Part shown: positions 23,037 to 33,289 of the stretch, piece by piece | How positions within the stretch are numbered: position 1 is the first letter of the stretch | Layout of the letters: each line of letters opens with the position of its first letter | NCBI GenBank assembly: GCA_949825045.1 | Contig: OX463807.1 | Span: 14,967,501 to 15,031,500 of the forward strand | Direction: 5' to 3' | DNA: 64,000 nucleotides | From: Argyresthia goedartella | Taxonomy: Eukaryota; Arthropoda; Insecta; Lepidoptera; Argyresthiidae | The notes under the pieces: model-generated | Told to the model about the DNA's origin: nothing | The model's database searches: none | What the model saw: only the letters and a program-made list of their open reading frames with translations | Position numbers and translations under genes: made by a program

Positions 23037-23452
23037 TATCTACACACGTATCATAAACCCTCTTTACTGCGTACAAAAACCGCACGTTACGATCAGTATA
23101 ATGTTAAACTACTTGGTAAAAAATCATTTCTTATCTGAAAAATTACACATTATGACCATAATGTGTAGTTTTTCTACATATTATGACATTCAAATTTCGA
23201 ACGCCGACGCCCGACTGCGTGCCGCCCCTAGTTTGTTTGTGAAGTTGGTACTGACATTCAAATTTCGAACGCCGACGCCCGCCTGCGTGAAGTTGGTACT
23301 ACAGAACAAGCTTAACAATTGCAGAGCCACAATGCCGGTCAAACATGCGATTCCTGAACACATCAAAGAGAGCTTATGATATGTGTGTAGATAAACTAGT
23401 GTATGTAACTGTACATAATTAGGCATTAAAACTCTCGAGTGATATTATTATG
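23037..23452 (+). repeat. CTACACACG repeat family, copy 1
   Basis: Starts TCTACACACGTATCATAAAC and ends near GATATTATTATGAAA; aligns along its length to 27069-27505 and 27506-28107. This copy has an internal direct duplication of about 60 bp (GACATTCAAATTTCGAACGC at 23188 and 23252). Confidence 0.88.
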
Positions 23453-23557
23453 AAAAAAGAACAATTTTCCATGCAAATAGTTATACTTGTTAGTTTATTA
23501 AAATCTTCCCTTCAAATAAGCGTTCTTAATTATATGACCACAACTGTATATATAGGT

Positions 23558-25307
23558 GTACTGCCGTCATAAGCAAAAGGGCGGCATTTACAAAAAAAAC
23601 TGTGTTGCGTTTTTGGTATCATTGGAATTTCTACCTTTCTGTATAAGTAAGAAAGCGGTGTCTGCTCTGTATCTACGGTTTTTAGATATCAAAAAGGCGG
23701 TATCTGCAAGGATTTTGTACTAATAAAGATCAAAAAGGTGGCATGTGTAAAATGCAAAGGTAAGAGGCCGTATCTGCTGGTAGAAGCAGATGCGGCCAAC
23801 CATCGTTTATTCATCTATTGAGCGTTGATTGACGAACACGTGGCGCACTGTGCTTGCATATTACCTTACCTGGCTCAAATGTAAAAATGTTGGTCTTTAC
23901 ATAAAATATTTAAAATCTTTGAGATAAAAGATGGGTTAGTCAACGCGGGGTTAAAAATAAAGGAAGTTCAAGAATCAAGTTTATAGTTGATTTAACTGCA
24001 ACACAGTGTAAGTACCTTAATCTACTGTTTTATTTTAAGTCAGTATGTTTGAAACAAATATTTTATGTATTAAATGTTATAAAATATAAGTATTATAATG
24101 TAATTGGGTTAAAACTTAGAATCCAGTGTCCGGCTTAACGACGTGAGGGGTTTTTTAGTTGATAGAGCATTGCTCCACGATTACAACGGACCACAATTAC
24201 ATTCTCATTACAAGGTATACCTCGCGCCAGGAATTAAGAGCGCTGAGCGACGTTGGCGGGAATAACTGCGCATATGTACAGGTATTGAAAAGAGACCACT
24301 GCGCATTCAAGGCCACCGCTCATAACGTGTGGCGCGACGTGTAATTAATATTTTTAAAGAAAATTACGAAAAACATTCATTCTAACCTCAAAATGGGTAA
24401 CATTTCACACTGAATTCGTATTTCAGCTAATATTCCCATCATTAAACATTGTTTTTATTTGCATACGCTTCGCTCCGCTCTGATTCGCTACGTTCTGCTT
24501 TGATTCTTCAAAGTTCCATAACCTAACAACCCAATTGCAATTTAGCCACAATACTCTAGCCAAATTTGGATTTTCATTACTTGCAGTCGCAAGTTCGCTA
24601 CTCTGGTTGCACATTATTATTTTTGTTCCGTTTCAGTATTTTTAACACCTCCTGCTCCCCCTGCGCCATCATGGCACTTTGTTTATGTATTACCTGTATT
24701 GCGGTTTAGCTTTTTAAGTTTGACCTTTACCAGCTTCCCAGGAAAGACCAGTCGGATTTCCGAAAGTAAAAAAAGACAATATTCTTCATAATTTAAGGAA
24801 AATTCTCCCAGATAATCGGAGGAGTTTCTGGAAAAATCATACCGAACTACTGGACCAGGAAAGAGATCTAACTCTTGCTGCAATAACAGCGTCGCCGCAA
24901 ATAATTTTGTTTGGTTAAAAATAATTCTCATTACCTATTTTAAGTTCTTATTCAACATTTTCATAACATATTGTCTAGTTTCACTAAATTTAGTGTATGG
25001 AGTCTTTTCATCTTTCAAAAATAACATGTACAACATACCACCTTTCTGCCTGTATTTAATGTTCAGGTTGATTTACTGGAATAAAAAAGGCTGCATCTAT
25101 GTTTTCTGGCTACAATTATTACATTTTGAATATAATTCGTAATTTTATTTTGTTTTTAGGTTAAACTTAATTAAAGACACTCCTAAAATATAAAATATCC
25201 TTGGTGTCATCCTGCCTAGTGAAGAGATATCGAAAAGTTACGTTTTGCCATTTATCTCAAAACTATGACAGCTGTAGATACCGCCCTGTTGCTTATGACG
25301 GCAGTAC
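23558..25307. mobile_element. 1.75-kb terminal-inverted-repeat element, non-autonomous
   Basis: The left end GTACTGCCGTCATAAGCA plus AAAGGGCGGCATTTACA (23558-23592) matches the reverse complement of the right end (25273-25307) with about three mismatches. TATATATA adjoins both ends, consistent with a TA-type target. A short motif of the form AAAAAGGCGGTATCTGC recurs near the left end (23578, 23650, 23692, 23729, 23765) and in more diverged or inverted form near the right end (25038, 25086). A hairpin GGCCGTATCTGCT/AGCAGATGCGGCC lies at 23767-23799. No transposase is encoded, so it would have to be mobilised in trans. Subterminal repeat arrays of this sort are typical transposase-binding sites. 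Confidence 0.85.
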
Positions 25308-25439
25308 ATATATATAATATTTATTTGAGCACTCGTATATTTAGTTAATTATGTTTTATATTAGTTATTATAATATATATCTAACCACATATTAATTATT
25401 TAGATATGTACTAGGTAAATTATATTGTTGTTCACATGA

Positions 25440-25600
25440 TCTAACCCTGCTCAGCAATCGACCTTTCCCATCCTAATTTGGTTTGCTGGAAGAGATCTCT
25501 TATAGTGATAAGCTCGTATTGTACACTATTTTTATGTAAGTCTTGTTGTCTATATATTAGTTGTATGCAATAAAGGAAATATTAATTATGAATTATAAAT
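25440..25600 (+). repeat. LINE 3' UTR fragment
   Basis: TTTGGTTTGCTGGAAGAGAT, a small TCTCTTATAGTGATAAGCTC stem and TATGCAATAAAGGAAATATT match the layout of the LINE 3' end at 10020-10180. It lies just beyond the 3' end of the host gene on the opposite strand. Confidence 0.75.
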
Positions 25601-25645
25601 CCATAATTTTAATAATAATCTTAATGCCTTTGTGCAATATCAGTA

Positions 25646-25651
25646 TTTATT
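25646..25651 (-). terminator. Polyadenylation signal of the cytochrome b5-related gene
   Basis: The minus strand reads AATAAA 22 bp after the stop codon. Position and exact hexamer fit; cleavage would fall near 25625-25635. A LINE tail begins soon after, so the 3' UTR must be short. Confidence 0.55.
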
Positions 25652-25672
25652 TCAGATAGTAGTCGTTTTCAA

Positions 25673-25958
25673 TCATTCGTTATCCTTCACAAGTGTCGGT
25701 TCAGTTTTCATTGCGGTTCTTATCTGACCTATAAACAAGTCTAACGACGTGGTCACTCTAAAGTTTCCGCGAAATTTCTCCACATTTTTCAAGAAGACCG
25801 GGTAAAGATATGGCAGGATCGCGTGGTCTAACGTCGGGAAGAGATGATGTAGGGCATGGTCACCAAAGAATGTTAGCACCTTGAACAGGTTTCCATTGAC
25901 GTCTTTACGATCCATAACTGCCTCCAACTGGTGCAAGGCCCAGTCTAGTGTGGTGTCT
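25673..25958 (-). other. Cyt-b5-r: Cyt-b5-r exon 5 (last)
   Basis: Acceptor TTTTTCAG after a long pyrimidine tract. Residues 360-454 with FFGDHALHHLFPTLDH (last histidine box); ends LVKDNE and TGA at 25673-25675. Confidence 0.93.
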
Positions 25959-28900
25959 CTGAAAAATTGCAAATTACAAAAAAGTGTAAAAATTACAAAA
26001 AAAGTTGACAGAGTCATGAAAAGGATTCATGACTCTGTCAATTTTTTTTATAGATTCCATATGGTCGAGAATTATTACTTTATTAAAATAATACTGGGAA
26101 AATCGCGACAGGACGTGTAAGAAGAAAAAAAACATGATTTTATGATTATGGGTCAAAACTGTAGAAATGTAGCACTCAATTAAATGTTTTAATGAGAATT
26201 AAAGTGTATATGCCCCACAGTTGTGTTGTATTTTTAATAGCAATTTAACTCTATAGCTTTCTTTGTATTAGAAAGTAAACAAACAACGTATGACGAAAAA
26301 GTGAGATAAAAACACAATTTTGAAGGAAAAAAATGGAGCTAATATCCTAGACTACAATTGGAAATAGGTAAAGAGTGTATAGTTTTCATTACGTAGTAGT
26401 ACAATTTTTACTATGATGCATGGTAAGTAAAAATCCAAAAAAGGGACCTTATTTGTGCCCCCTCTGATAGGGCTCACCTCAGAGGTCAGGACTTTTATTA
26501 TGAGTGTCTCCTAACTAGTCCAAAGAAAGTTCCGAAGTGAATCTTTCTGCTTTCTACTTTTCCATCCATAATATTTCGTTTCATTTCTACATATAATATA
26601 GAAGTTTAATGTAATTAATTGATATTATGTAAGAATATGTATGTACATGAATAGGTTCTCCCACAGTAGAAAAGATGCAATAATGTCATTTTTAAAACAT
26701 ATGTGAATATTTACAGCAAATATAGAAATATTTATTGATTGATTTGGTTCAATTTATTAATAATTAGTATATTATGTAACATCAAGCGTAGATTGAATGA
26801 GATGTGTTTACTGTGAACAATTTTAAAATAATGATAACTATTACCTATTGCTACCATGTAATCTAAAAGGTTATCATGAGTGCGGTCAATGATCGAATGT
26901 AAACAGCAGAGCAAGCGCATGTGCAGTATAGTGCAAATATTAAACAAGGGTTTTAATTATCTTGTTTATTAACAGTTTATGAGATTGACCCACACAACCG
27001 TGGCAAGGTTAAGAGAGACCACATTTTTGTTTTTGTTGGTTTCATTAATTTCGGGTCATAATATTTTTTATCTACATACGTATCATAAACCCTCTTTACT
27101 GCATCTAAAAACCACACGTTAAGACCAGCATAATGTAAAACTATTTGGTAAAAACTCCATTCTTATCTGAAAATTTGTACATTATGACCATAATGTACAA
27201 AAATTTGTCAAATTATGACATTCAAATTTCGAACGCCGACGCCCGCTTGCGTACCGTCCCTAGTTTGTCTGTGAAGTTGGTACTACAGAACAAGCAAAAC
27301 AACTGCAGAGCAATGATCAAAGCCACAATGCCGGTCGAACATGCGGTTCCTGAACACATCAAAGAGAGCTTATGATATGTGTGTAGATAAACTAGTGTAT
27401 GTAACTTTACATAATTAGCCATTAAAACTCTCGAGAGATATTATTATGAAACTCGCCTCTCGGGCATTGATGCCTTCCATTATCTAGCAGTCACAGAAAC
27501 TACTATTATCTACACACGAATCATAAACCCTCTTTACTGCGTCTAAAAACCGCACGTTAAGACCAGCACAATCTAAAATTATTTGGTAAAAACTCATTTA
27601 TTATCTGAAAATTTGTACATTATCGCCATAATGTACCAAAATTCGTCAAATTATGACATTCAAATTTTGAACGCCGACTCCCGCCTGCGTGCCGCCCTTA
27701 GTTTGTCTGTGAAGTGGGTACTACAGAACAAGCTAATCAACTGCAGAGCAATGATCAATGCCACAATGCCGGTCAAACATGCGGTTCCTGAACACATCAA
27801 AGAGGGCTTCTGATATGTGTTTATTTTATTTATTTATTGAAGGGGTTACAACAAGACAGATGTACAGAAAAAGACAGAAGATAAATACACAATAAATAAA
27901 AAGCTAACCAATCCCTTAGGGTATCCCACTTATTAGATAAATACGTTAGTAAAAACGTTTAGATAAACTAGTGTATGTAACTCTACATAATTAGGCATTA
28001 AAACTCTCGAGTTATATTATTATGAAACTCGCCATTGGCTCGTTTCATAAACCCACTCTCGTGTATTAATGCCCTCCATTATATAGCAGTCACACAAACT
28101 ACTATAAACTGACTTTTTTATTCTAATAAAGTTCTATTTTGAGCACGCTGAAGATTCCATCTGACCCGTTACACAGGTTACGATATTTTTTTAATTTCAA
28201 GTGATACGTAAACTGTCGTCCCTGAGCCGGGCGTGACTTATAAAATAACATCCTGTGTAGGTAGCTTTAATGTCTAGGACACTAAATCGATTGAATCATT
28301 AACGTACATATAATTCTATTAGCGCCAAACGGCCCGCGCAGCATATCATGCTAGTGTGTTGTGATGTTAGCCGATTTTTATTGCTTTCTTAGGAAAGCAA
28401 TAAAATTAGTCGAAATTGTCGAGGCATCAAAATTGGTTGAAATCCTTCATTTCTTGTCGGGACTAGCCAGGTTCTACCACATATGTTCTTTAGTAAATCG
28501 TTTCTTTAATGAGTTCAGTTGTGACGACTCTGGAATGAATTCAGTATGTACCTAGATGTCTATGTAAATATGTGTGTTGTCTATAAAGAATAAAAATACC
28601 TCGGCTCATCCCCGTCTTGGAAGATATCGGGGTGATGGTGGGCAGCATTGAATCCGATGGTACAGAATATAACACTAGCGGTGCATATAATCCACAGCCA
28701 TGTAGTGATAGCATGGCTCAAGGTGCATCCGCTGATAATGTACATCCACAGAGGGAGGGCAAAACTGAGAGCATCGTGCCAGCGGTAGTGCTTGCGAAAG
28801 AAATCTTCGTGTACGAAATTGCAGATGAACCTGTTATCATATTTCTTTATGAGAGGATATTATCATATTTTCTCTATAAATAAAAAAATAAAAGAGTGTA

Positions 28901-31355
28901 TATATAAAAGAGGTCTCTATCTAATTCGTATTCATACCTATACTTGAGATAAATGAATAGTAATTAGAATAATATCTAGTAGGACTCAGACCTTAAGAAA
29001 TTCATAATGATCAGCTTTCAATACCTGCAAAAATAAAAATAAAGGGATTTCATACCTCAGAACACGCGAATTTAATCGAATGTACAACTCACCTTTTCAG
29101 AAAAGACATAATGAAAGCAAAGGGGTAAATCACACATTCTATCGGAAAAGCCAAGTACTTTGCATAAAAAGGCTTGTCTTTTACTGGGTTCCAGAAGATT
29201 AGTGGCTCAATGAAGGTCACCTCCATATCCATCAATGTGTTAGGAAATACGTGGTGAGACAGAACGTGAGAAACTCTAAAATCCCTGTAAGTAAATTTCT
29301 AGCTTAAAAATCTTCAATGATAGCATTTATACAATATTTGATACAGGTTTAGAGATAGGTCAAATGCAGGGGATGAAATATGAGTAGAAAAGAAAAAAAC
29401 ACTTCGAAAAAAATGGTACCGGCAAATTGGCAATATATAACCACAACAATTTATACCACTGACTGATTTATTACTTTCTGTAGGCAAAATTATTTCAATA
29501 TATGTTATGTTACAAGAAGTGTTATTAGAACTCGTAAAAATAAACCTAATGAAATGAAGACTTTCTACAAATTGTACATACCTATAGGACCACATACTAA
29601 AGTTGAAGTAATACATCCTCCAGTTCGATTTCCTATGAATGTAATTATGCGCTGCTACAGTCAACCAACACAAGCTCAAGGAGGCAACCAAATAGGACAT
29701 CATAACCGCCCAATAGTTACTTGACCAACATGAAAGAGCGGATGTCAATACGAGAGTTGTGAACAGTCCATCAATAATCATATCTGCATTCTTTGCCACA
29801 TGTTTAGGGATAGTCTTTAATTCTTCAATCACTTCTCTCTTTAGTGTTTTGTAAAATCCGTCGTTCTCAAAGGTAAAAGGCGAATTTCTCGGAGCAGTCG
29901 TGTCCCTTACAAAGTATTTTTCAAGAACTTTGTCTGTATGCGGACTTAAGTGGTGACACTCATACAGCTCTGTTATATCTAAGCCCTGGAATATTAATAA
30001 TTATATGATATTTCATTTAATTTAAACTAACATGAATTCTAGAAACTTGTAATACGTAGCGTGCACACATTGTACATGTGGGTTCAATTCAAGGATCATA
30101 TATTTTTTGGGCTTTAAACCCTCTGTGTTTTCGACATAAGAATTACAATTGTACTACGCTAAGTTGTAGCTTGTGCGCAGAGCCAAAGGGAGGGTTCTGA
30201 TTTTTGCCGGTATGTATGTTCATCTGTTCCCTAAGAACATCTAAAAATTATAATCATGAACTTGGGATGACGAAGGAGTTTCTCGAATTATGCTAAATCT
30301 ATGATGAGATGCGTTTTGATCACCGCTGGTTATAGCTATGTGACATAACAATATAATATGTAGCTTAAACACGTGGATTAAAAAAACTTTAACGTATCGA
30401 GTATTTAACTAAAGGGCTTTTTAGCACATTCCAAATAGTAAAATCTCACTAGCTCTTGCTTGCTGATTTGCTTGCATTTAGTCGAATCGTTAAAGGCGTA
30501 TTCACCGTTGCGTCTTCCGGTACTTATAGGTTTCATACTCTTGAGAAGGTGATGTTTGAGCTTTGTTATGAGTATAGTTTTGAGCTTATATTAAATACCA
30601 CCTTTAAGTAACTGGTCATTTGACTCTTCAGCTTTATGTAATGAATGACTCAAAGAAACGGAGTGGTAAAGCTAGTTAAAAACGGAATTGGTATTCTTTG
30701 ACTTCAAATGCATTACAGAAGACGAGACCGGAAAAATGTGTTTGTGCTTCCATCCGTGCAAGACTAAGACGAAGTGTGAGATGTGTCTATGTAAGATACG
30801 TCAGTGTTTTGTACTCTTTTCAAGCAGTCCATTGACCAGCCCTTTGTACGCCCACAATTTTCGCCTGTAAAATACTATATAAAAGGAAACATCTCTGGGT
30901 CGATGCATGCGAGAATATTGGGAGAAGATAATATCTAGAACTATGTACTCGAATAATTTATTGTATGTGTCTAATGACTCGATGGATTATTAGATAGCAT
31001 TTAGTACACAATAACAATGATTGATGTTTATGAGTTAAGCGAGGCTTTACCTTAAGAATATTCCGTTATTCTTTTTTCCATAAATTAAATTAAGAAAAAT
31101 TACCTTGGTTAACTCTAACCATTCGGCCCCACCAGGATGCTTTTTGATGAAGTCACTTAGATCATATATTTTGTTGTGAACCCTCCACAGACCTTCTGCG
31201 TTGTCGTCCATAGCTTTCCCGGTCAGCCATTGAACCGCATCTTTCAAACCATCGTCCCTCAATGAAGGATATTTTAACTGAGGAAAACTCGCATGAGTCT
31301 TTTTTTCCCTTTGTCTCTTGTACGACAACTCTTTAAAGTCTTCTTTAGGAGCCAT
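25673..31355 (-). CDS. Cyt-b5-r: Cytochrome b5-related protein (desaturase-like), 5 exons
   Basis: Membrane protein that fuses an N-terminal cytochrome b5 haem domain to a fatty-acid-desaturase-like di-iron domain, presumably in the ER; the substrate is unknown. Exons (minus): 31104-31355, 29582-29985, 29093-29284, 28600-28830, 25673-25958, all with GT-AG introns and matching phases, 1365 nt, 454 residues (Drosophila Cyt-b5-r is of similar length). Residues 73-76 are the haem-ligand HPGG and HHLSPH (95-100) supplies the second ligand region. Histidine boxes: HNYIH 197-201, HVLSHH 225-230, HHH 347-349, HALHH 394-398. Hydrophobic membrane segments lie at about 155-196 and 304-343. The start has a good context (GCAAAATGG) and no upstream in-frame ATG was seen. 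Intron 4 (2.6 kb) and intron 1 (1.1 kb) carry repeats. The gene looks intact. Confidence 0.93.
25997..26049. repeat. Intronic palindrome next to a 3' splice site
   Basis: TTGACAGAGTCATGAA (26005-26020) is exactly complementary to 26026-26041 across a 5-nt loop (AAGGA); flanking A and T runs extend the stem to 24 pairs with one G-T. It lies 38-90 nt upstream of the exon 5 acceptor of the host gene. Confidence 0.95.
27069..27505 (+). repeat. CTACACACG repeat family, copy 2
   Basis: Lies in intron 4 of the host gene. Head-to-tail with copy 3. Full unit of about 435 bp from TCTACATACGTATCATAAAC to CAGTCACAGAAACTACTAT, with a terminal region rich in inverted words (GCATTAAAACTCTCGAG against CTCTCGGGCATTGATGCC). 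Confidence 0.88.
27506..28107 (+). repeat. CTACACACG repeat family, copy 3 (with insertion)
   Basis: Same unit as copy 2, split by a 150-bp insertion at about 27815-27963. The end shows a clear hairpin TATGAAACTCG/CGTTTCATA (about 28020-28049) followed by TATATAGCAGTCACACAAAC. The flanks give no obvious target duplication. Confidence 0.85.
27815..27963. repeat. LINE-tail-like insertion in repeat copy 3
   Basis: TTTATTTTATTTATTTATTG and GGGGTTACAACAAGACAGAT interrupt the repeat, which resumes with TTAGATAAACTAGTGTATG. T-rich start and composition fit a minus-strand LINE or SINE end. Confidence 0.55.
28600..28830 (-). other. Cyt-b5-r: Cyt-b5-r exon 4
   Basis: Acceptor AACAG, donor AG|GTATTT. 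Residues 283-360: FICNFVHEDFFRKHYRWHDA, two membrane segments, and GFNAAHHHPDIFQDG. Confidence 0.92.
29093..29284 (-). other. Cyt-b5-r: Cyt-b5-r exon 3
   Basis: Acceptor TTACAG, donor AG|GTGAGT. Residues 219-283: DFRVSHVLSHHVFPN (histidine box 2) and the EPLIFWNPVKDKPFYAKY segment. Confidence 0.92.
29582..29985 (-). other. Cyt-b5-r: Cyt-b5-r exon 2
   Basis: Acceptor TTCCAG, then GGC TTA GAT; donor AG|GTATGT. Residues 85-219: the second b5 histidine region, linker, first membrane hairpin and histidine box 1 (HNYIH). Confidence 0.92.
30440..30620 (+). repeat. ACTAGCTCTTGC dispersed repeat, copy 2 (intron 1)
   Basis: CACTAGCTCTTGCTTGCTGA and later GGTTTCATACTCTTGAG parallel the copy at 14950. 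It is inside intron 1 of the cytochrome b5-related gene. Class not recognised. Confidence 0.55.
31104..31355 (-). other. Cyt-b5-r: Cyt-b5-r exon 1 (coding part)
   Basis: Residues 1-84, phase-0 end (ELTK, then GTAATT donor). Carries the b5 core GLWRVHNKIYDLSDFIKKHP followed by GG. Confidence 0.93.
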
Positions 31356-31421
31356 TTTGCTATTTGTATAGGTAATTATCTACACCACAGCAACGTTTGG
31401 TACCCACCAGAATGAATTATC

Positions 31422-31467
31422 GACTGACATGTTTAATATGTTTTGCATTGTTTAGCTAAATTTATCT
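31422..31467 (-). promoter_or_regulatory. Possible core promoter of Cyt-b5-r
   Basis: On the minus strand AGATAAATTT (31458-31467) lies about 35 bp before ATGTCAGTCG, whose TCAGTC matches the insect initiator (TCAGTY, 31422-31427). That would give a 5' UTR of about 70 nt. Both motifs are short and could be chance. Confidence 0.3.
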
Positions 31468-32458
31468 GCCTTCATAACAAAGTGATTAAGTTATCTCAAG
31501 TTGTGGCCCTGGATTGTGTGTGTGTAAACACGTCACACACAAAAAAGATAAACACATTAATATAAACATTAAATTGTGGTATGCGTAGTAAAAGTATCAT
31601 TTTTATTATCCAATTTCCATGAAAATGCCCTTATTTTGAATGGGCACAGGCTGCTACTGAAGTTATCTGAAGATCAAGGCAATTCATTTCCTCCAAATTG
31701 GCTATTCATCCTCACATAAGCGTGAGTTATAGAGGTACCACACTTTGTTAGATAAACATCTTTAATCAGTATACCTTGGTATTATTAAAGGTATAGAATA
31801 AACCTTACCACCTTGTTTTCGTGACGATCACGAGACACATTTTTTACCTCATATTAATCCATCTATCGCCCATTAGGTTTGAATCGCCTACAGAGCCTTG
31901 AATAAAGTTGCTCTGATCATATTTGTTTCATAGATTGTATTTACTCTCAGAAAGCATCATCTTGACACTGATGATGAAGATCATAGATGGCGGCCAGAAC
32001 TGCTCAATACTAGATATCCCACAGGTTGCGATATGATAACTTTGTTAGGGTTGTTCAGTAATGTATGTTCGTCATAAGAGCCCGAATGAGATTGAAAGGT
32101 AGGTAATTTAGGTATTTGGTGATAGCTGGCAGCAAACAGAGGTATTGCAGTTTGCTTGACTGATTATGTGTGTAAAGTCTGTTGCTTTACAGATGACGCC
32201 TACTAAGCGAAGTTGATACTTTACCCGCTTTCGTCTATCGCTGAAGGGTGATCCTGTTCGCCGTCACCTTCATGCAGCTTCATGTTCTTTTCTATGCAGT
32301 AAATGATATGAAATTAGGTCACAGAGCATATTTAATGTTTCCTGAACGATATGTATTTATAACCTGATTATTTGACGAATTTTCTTAAAGTAGGTATACG
32401 ACTATACGACGATTTGACTAACAACAAATTTAAACAGTAATGATGGGCTTTTATAGTG
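31468..32458. other. Intergenic DNA upstream of Cyt-b5-r
   Basis: No gene seen. Contains a short GTGTGTGTGT-like run near 31515-31525 and a CATCATCTTGACACTGATGATGAAGAT inverted patch near 31955-31985. No further feature supported. Confidence 0.4.
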
Positions 32459-32943
32459 CGTTTTTAGGGTTCCGTAGAGAAACAAGGAACCCTTATAGTT
32501 TCGTCAAGTCCGTCACTCCGTCCGTCCGTCCGTATGTCACAGCAACTTTATGCAGAAACTATTAGAACTACACAGTTGAAACTTGGTATCTAGATGTATT
32601 CTGTGAACTGCTTTACTATTTTTATACAAAACTTAAAAAAATTAAATAATTTAAAGGGGCTCCCCAAACATTGAACTGAAACAAAAAAATATTTTTTACA
32701 TCAAACCTAAATGGGAGGGGTGTCTGTAGATAGGTCTTTAAAAATGACGTGATGAGGTTTCTGAAACCATTTTTCCTCAAAGTAAATTGTTAAAGAGACA
32801 GACTCTTCCAAAGTGGAAAAATGTTTGTCCCCCGTCTAACTTTTAAAGTAATAAAGTGAAAAATCTACAAAAAATATATCTTGTGTGTCTTAATACAGAC
32901 TTTTAAAGAAAATTGGTTTGAACAAAATAAAATAAGCAGTTTT

Positions 32944-32978
<35 letters not shown>

Positions 32979-33115
32979 ATTAAAAACCGCAAAGATAACA
33001 ATGACATTCATACAAACACTATGAAAAACGAAGTTATAACACAAACCAGTCACATAATTACTTGCTACTACGGGACCCTTTATGGGCGAGTCCGACTCAC
33101 TTTTGGCCACTTTTT
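32459..33115. repeat. GGGTTCCGTA-type dispersed repeat
   Basis: Begins TTTTTAGGGTTCCGTAGAG, has a CCGTCCGTCCGTCCGT run (32515-32531), and ends ACGGGACCCTTTATGGGCGA then GTCCGACTCACTTTTGGCCA. This word order is common in lepidopteran genomes; a fragment is at 10577. No coding capacity. Confidence 0.7.
32946..32975. repeat. (AT)15 microsatellite
   Basis: Thirty bases of uninterrupted alternating A and T inside the GGGTTCCGTA-type repeat. Confidence 0.95.
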
Positions 33116-33289
33116 TATAATTTCCTTAAAATTAGGGTAATTCAGTAGTCACGGCGACCGCTTCAATTGATCTTAATCTGAAGTTATACCTAACTGGAAT
33201 AAGTGATGTGTATTAGTGCCAGTAAAAACAAGTAGGTAGGAGTGATAATAAAATTGGTACCGATGGACGATACATGTTTATGTAGTTAA

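Noticed and set aside
27145..27813. Collinear 76-codon frames in two copies of the CTACACACG repeat (27145-27375, 27583-27813)
   Set aside because: The frames align end to end, but nearly all of the roughly 20 codon differences change the amino acid and only about one is silent, which is what neutral repeat copies show. The opposite strand is also open. Not called as genes.
23558..28107. Direct repeats considered as a CRISPR-like array
   Set aside because: Units are long, diverged and not regularly spaced, and the DNA is eukaryotic.
29314..29581. Minus frame continuing past exon 2 of Cyt-b5-r
   Set aside because: It reads through the GTATGT donor into intron 2; exon 3 joins in phase instead.
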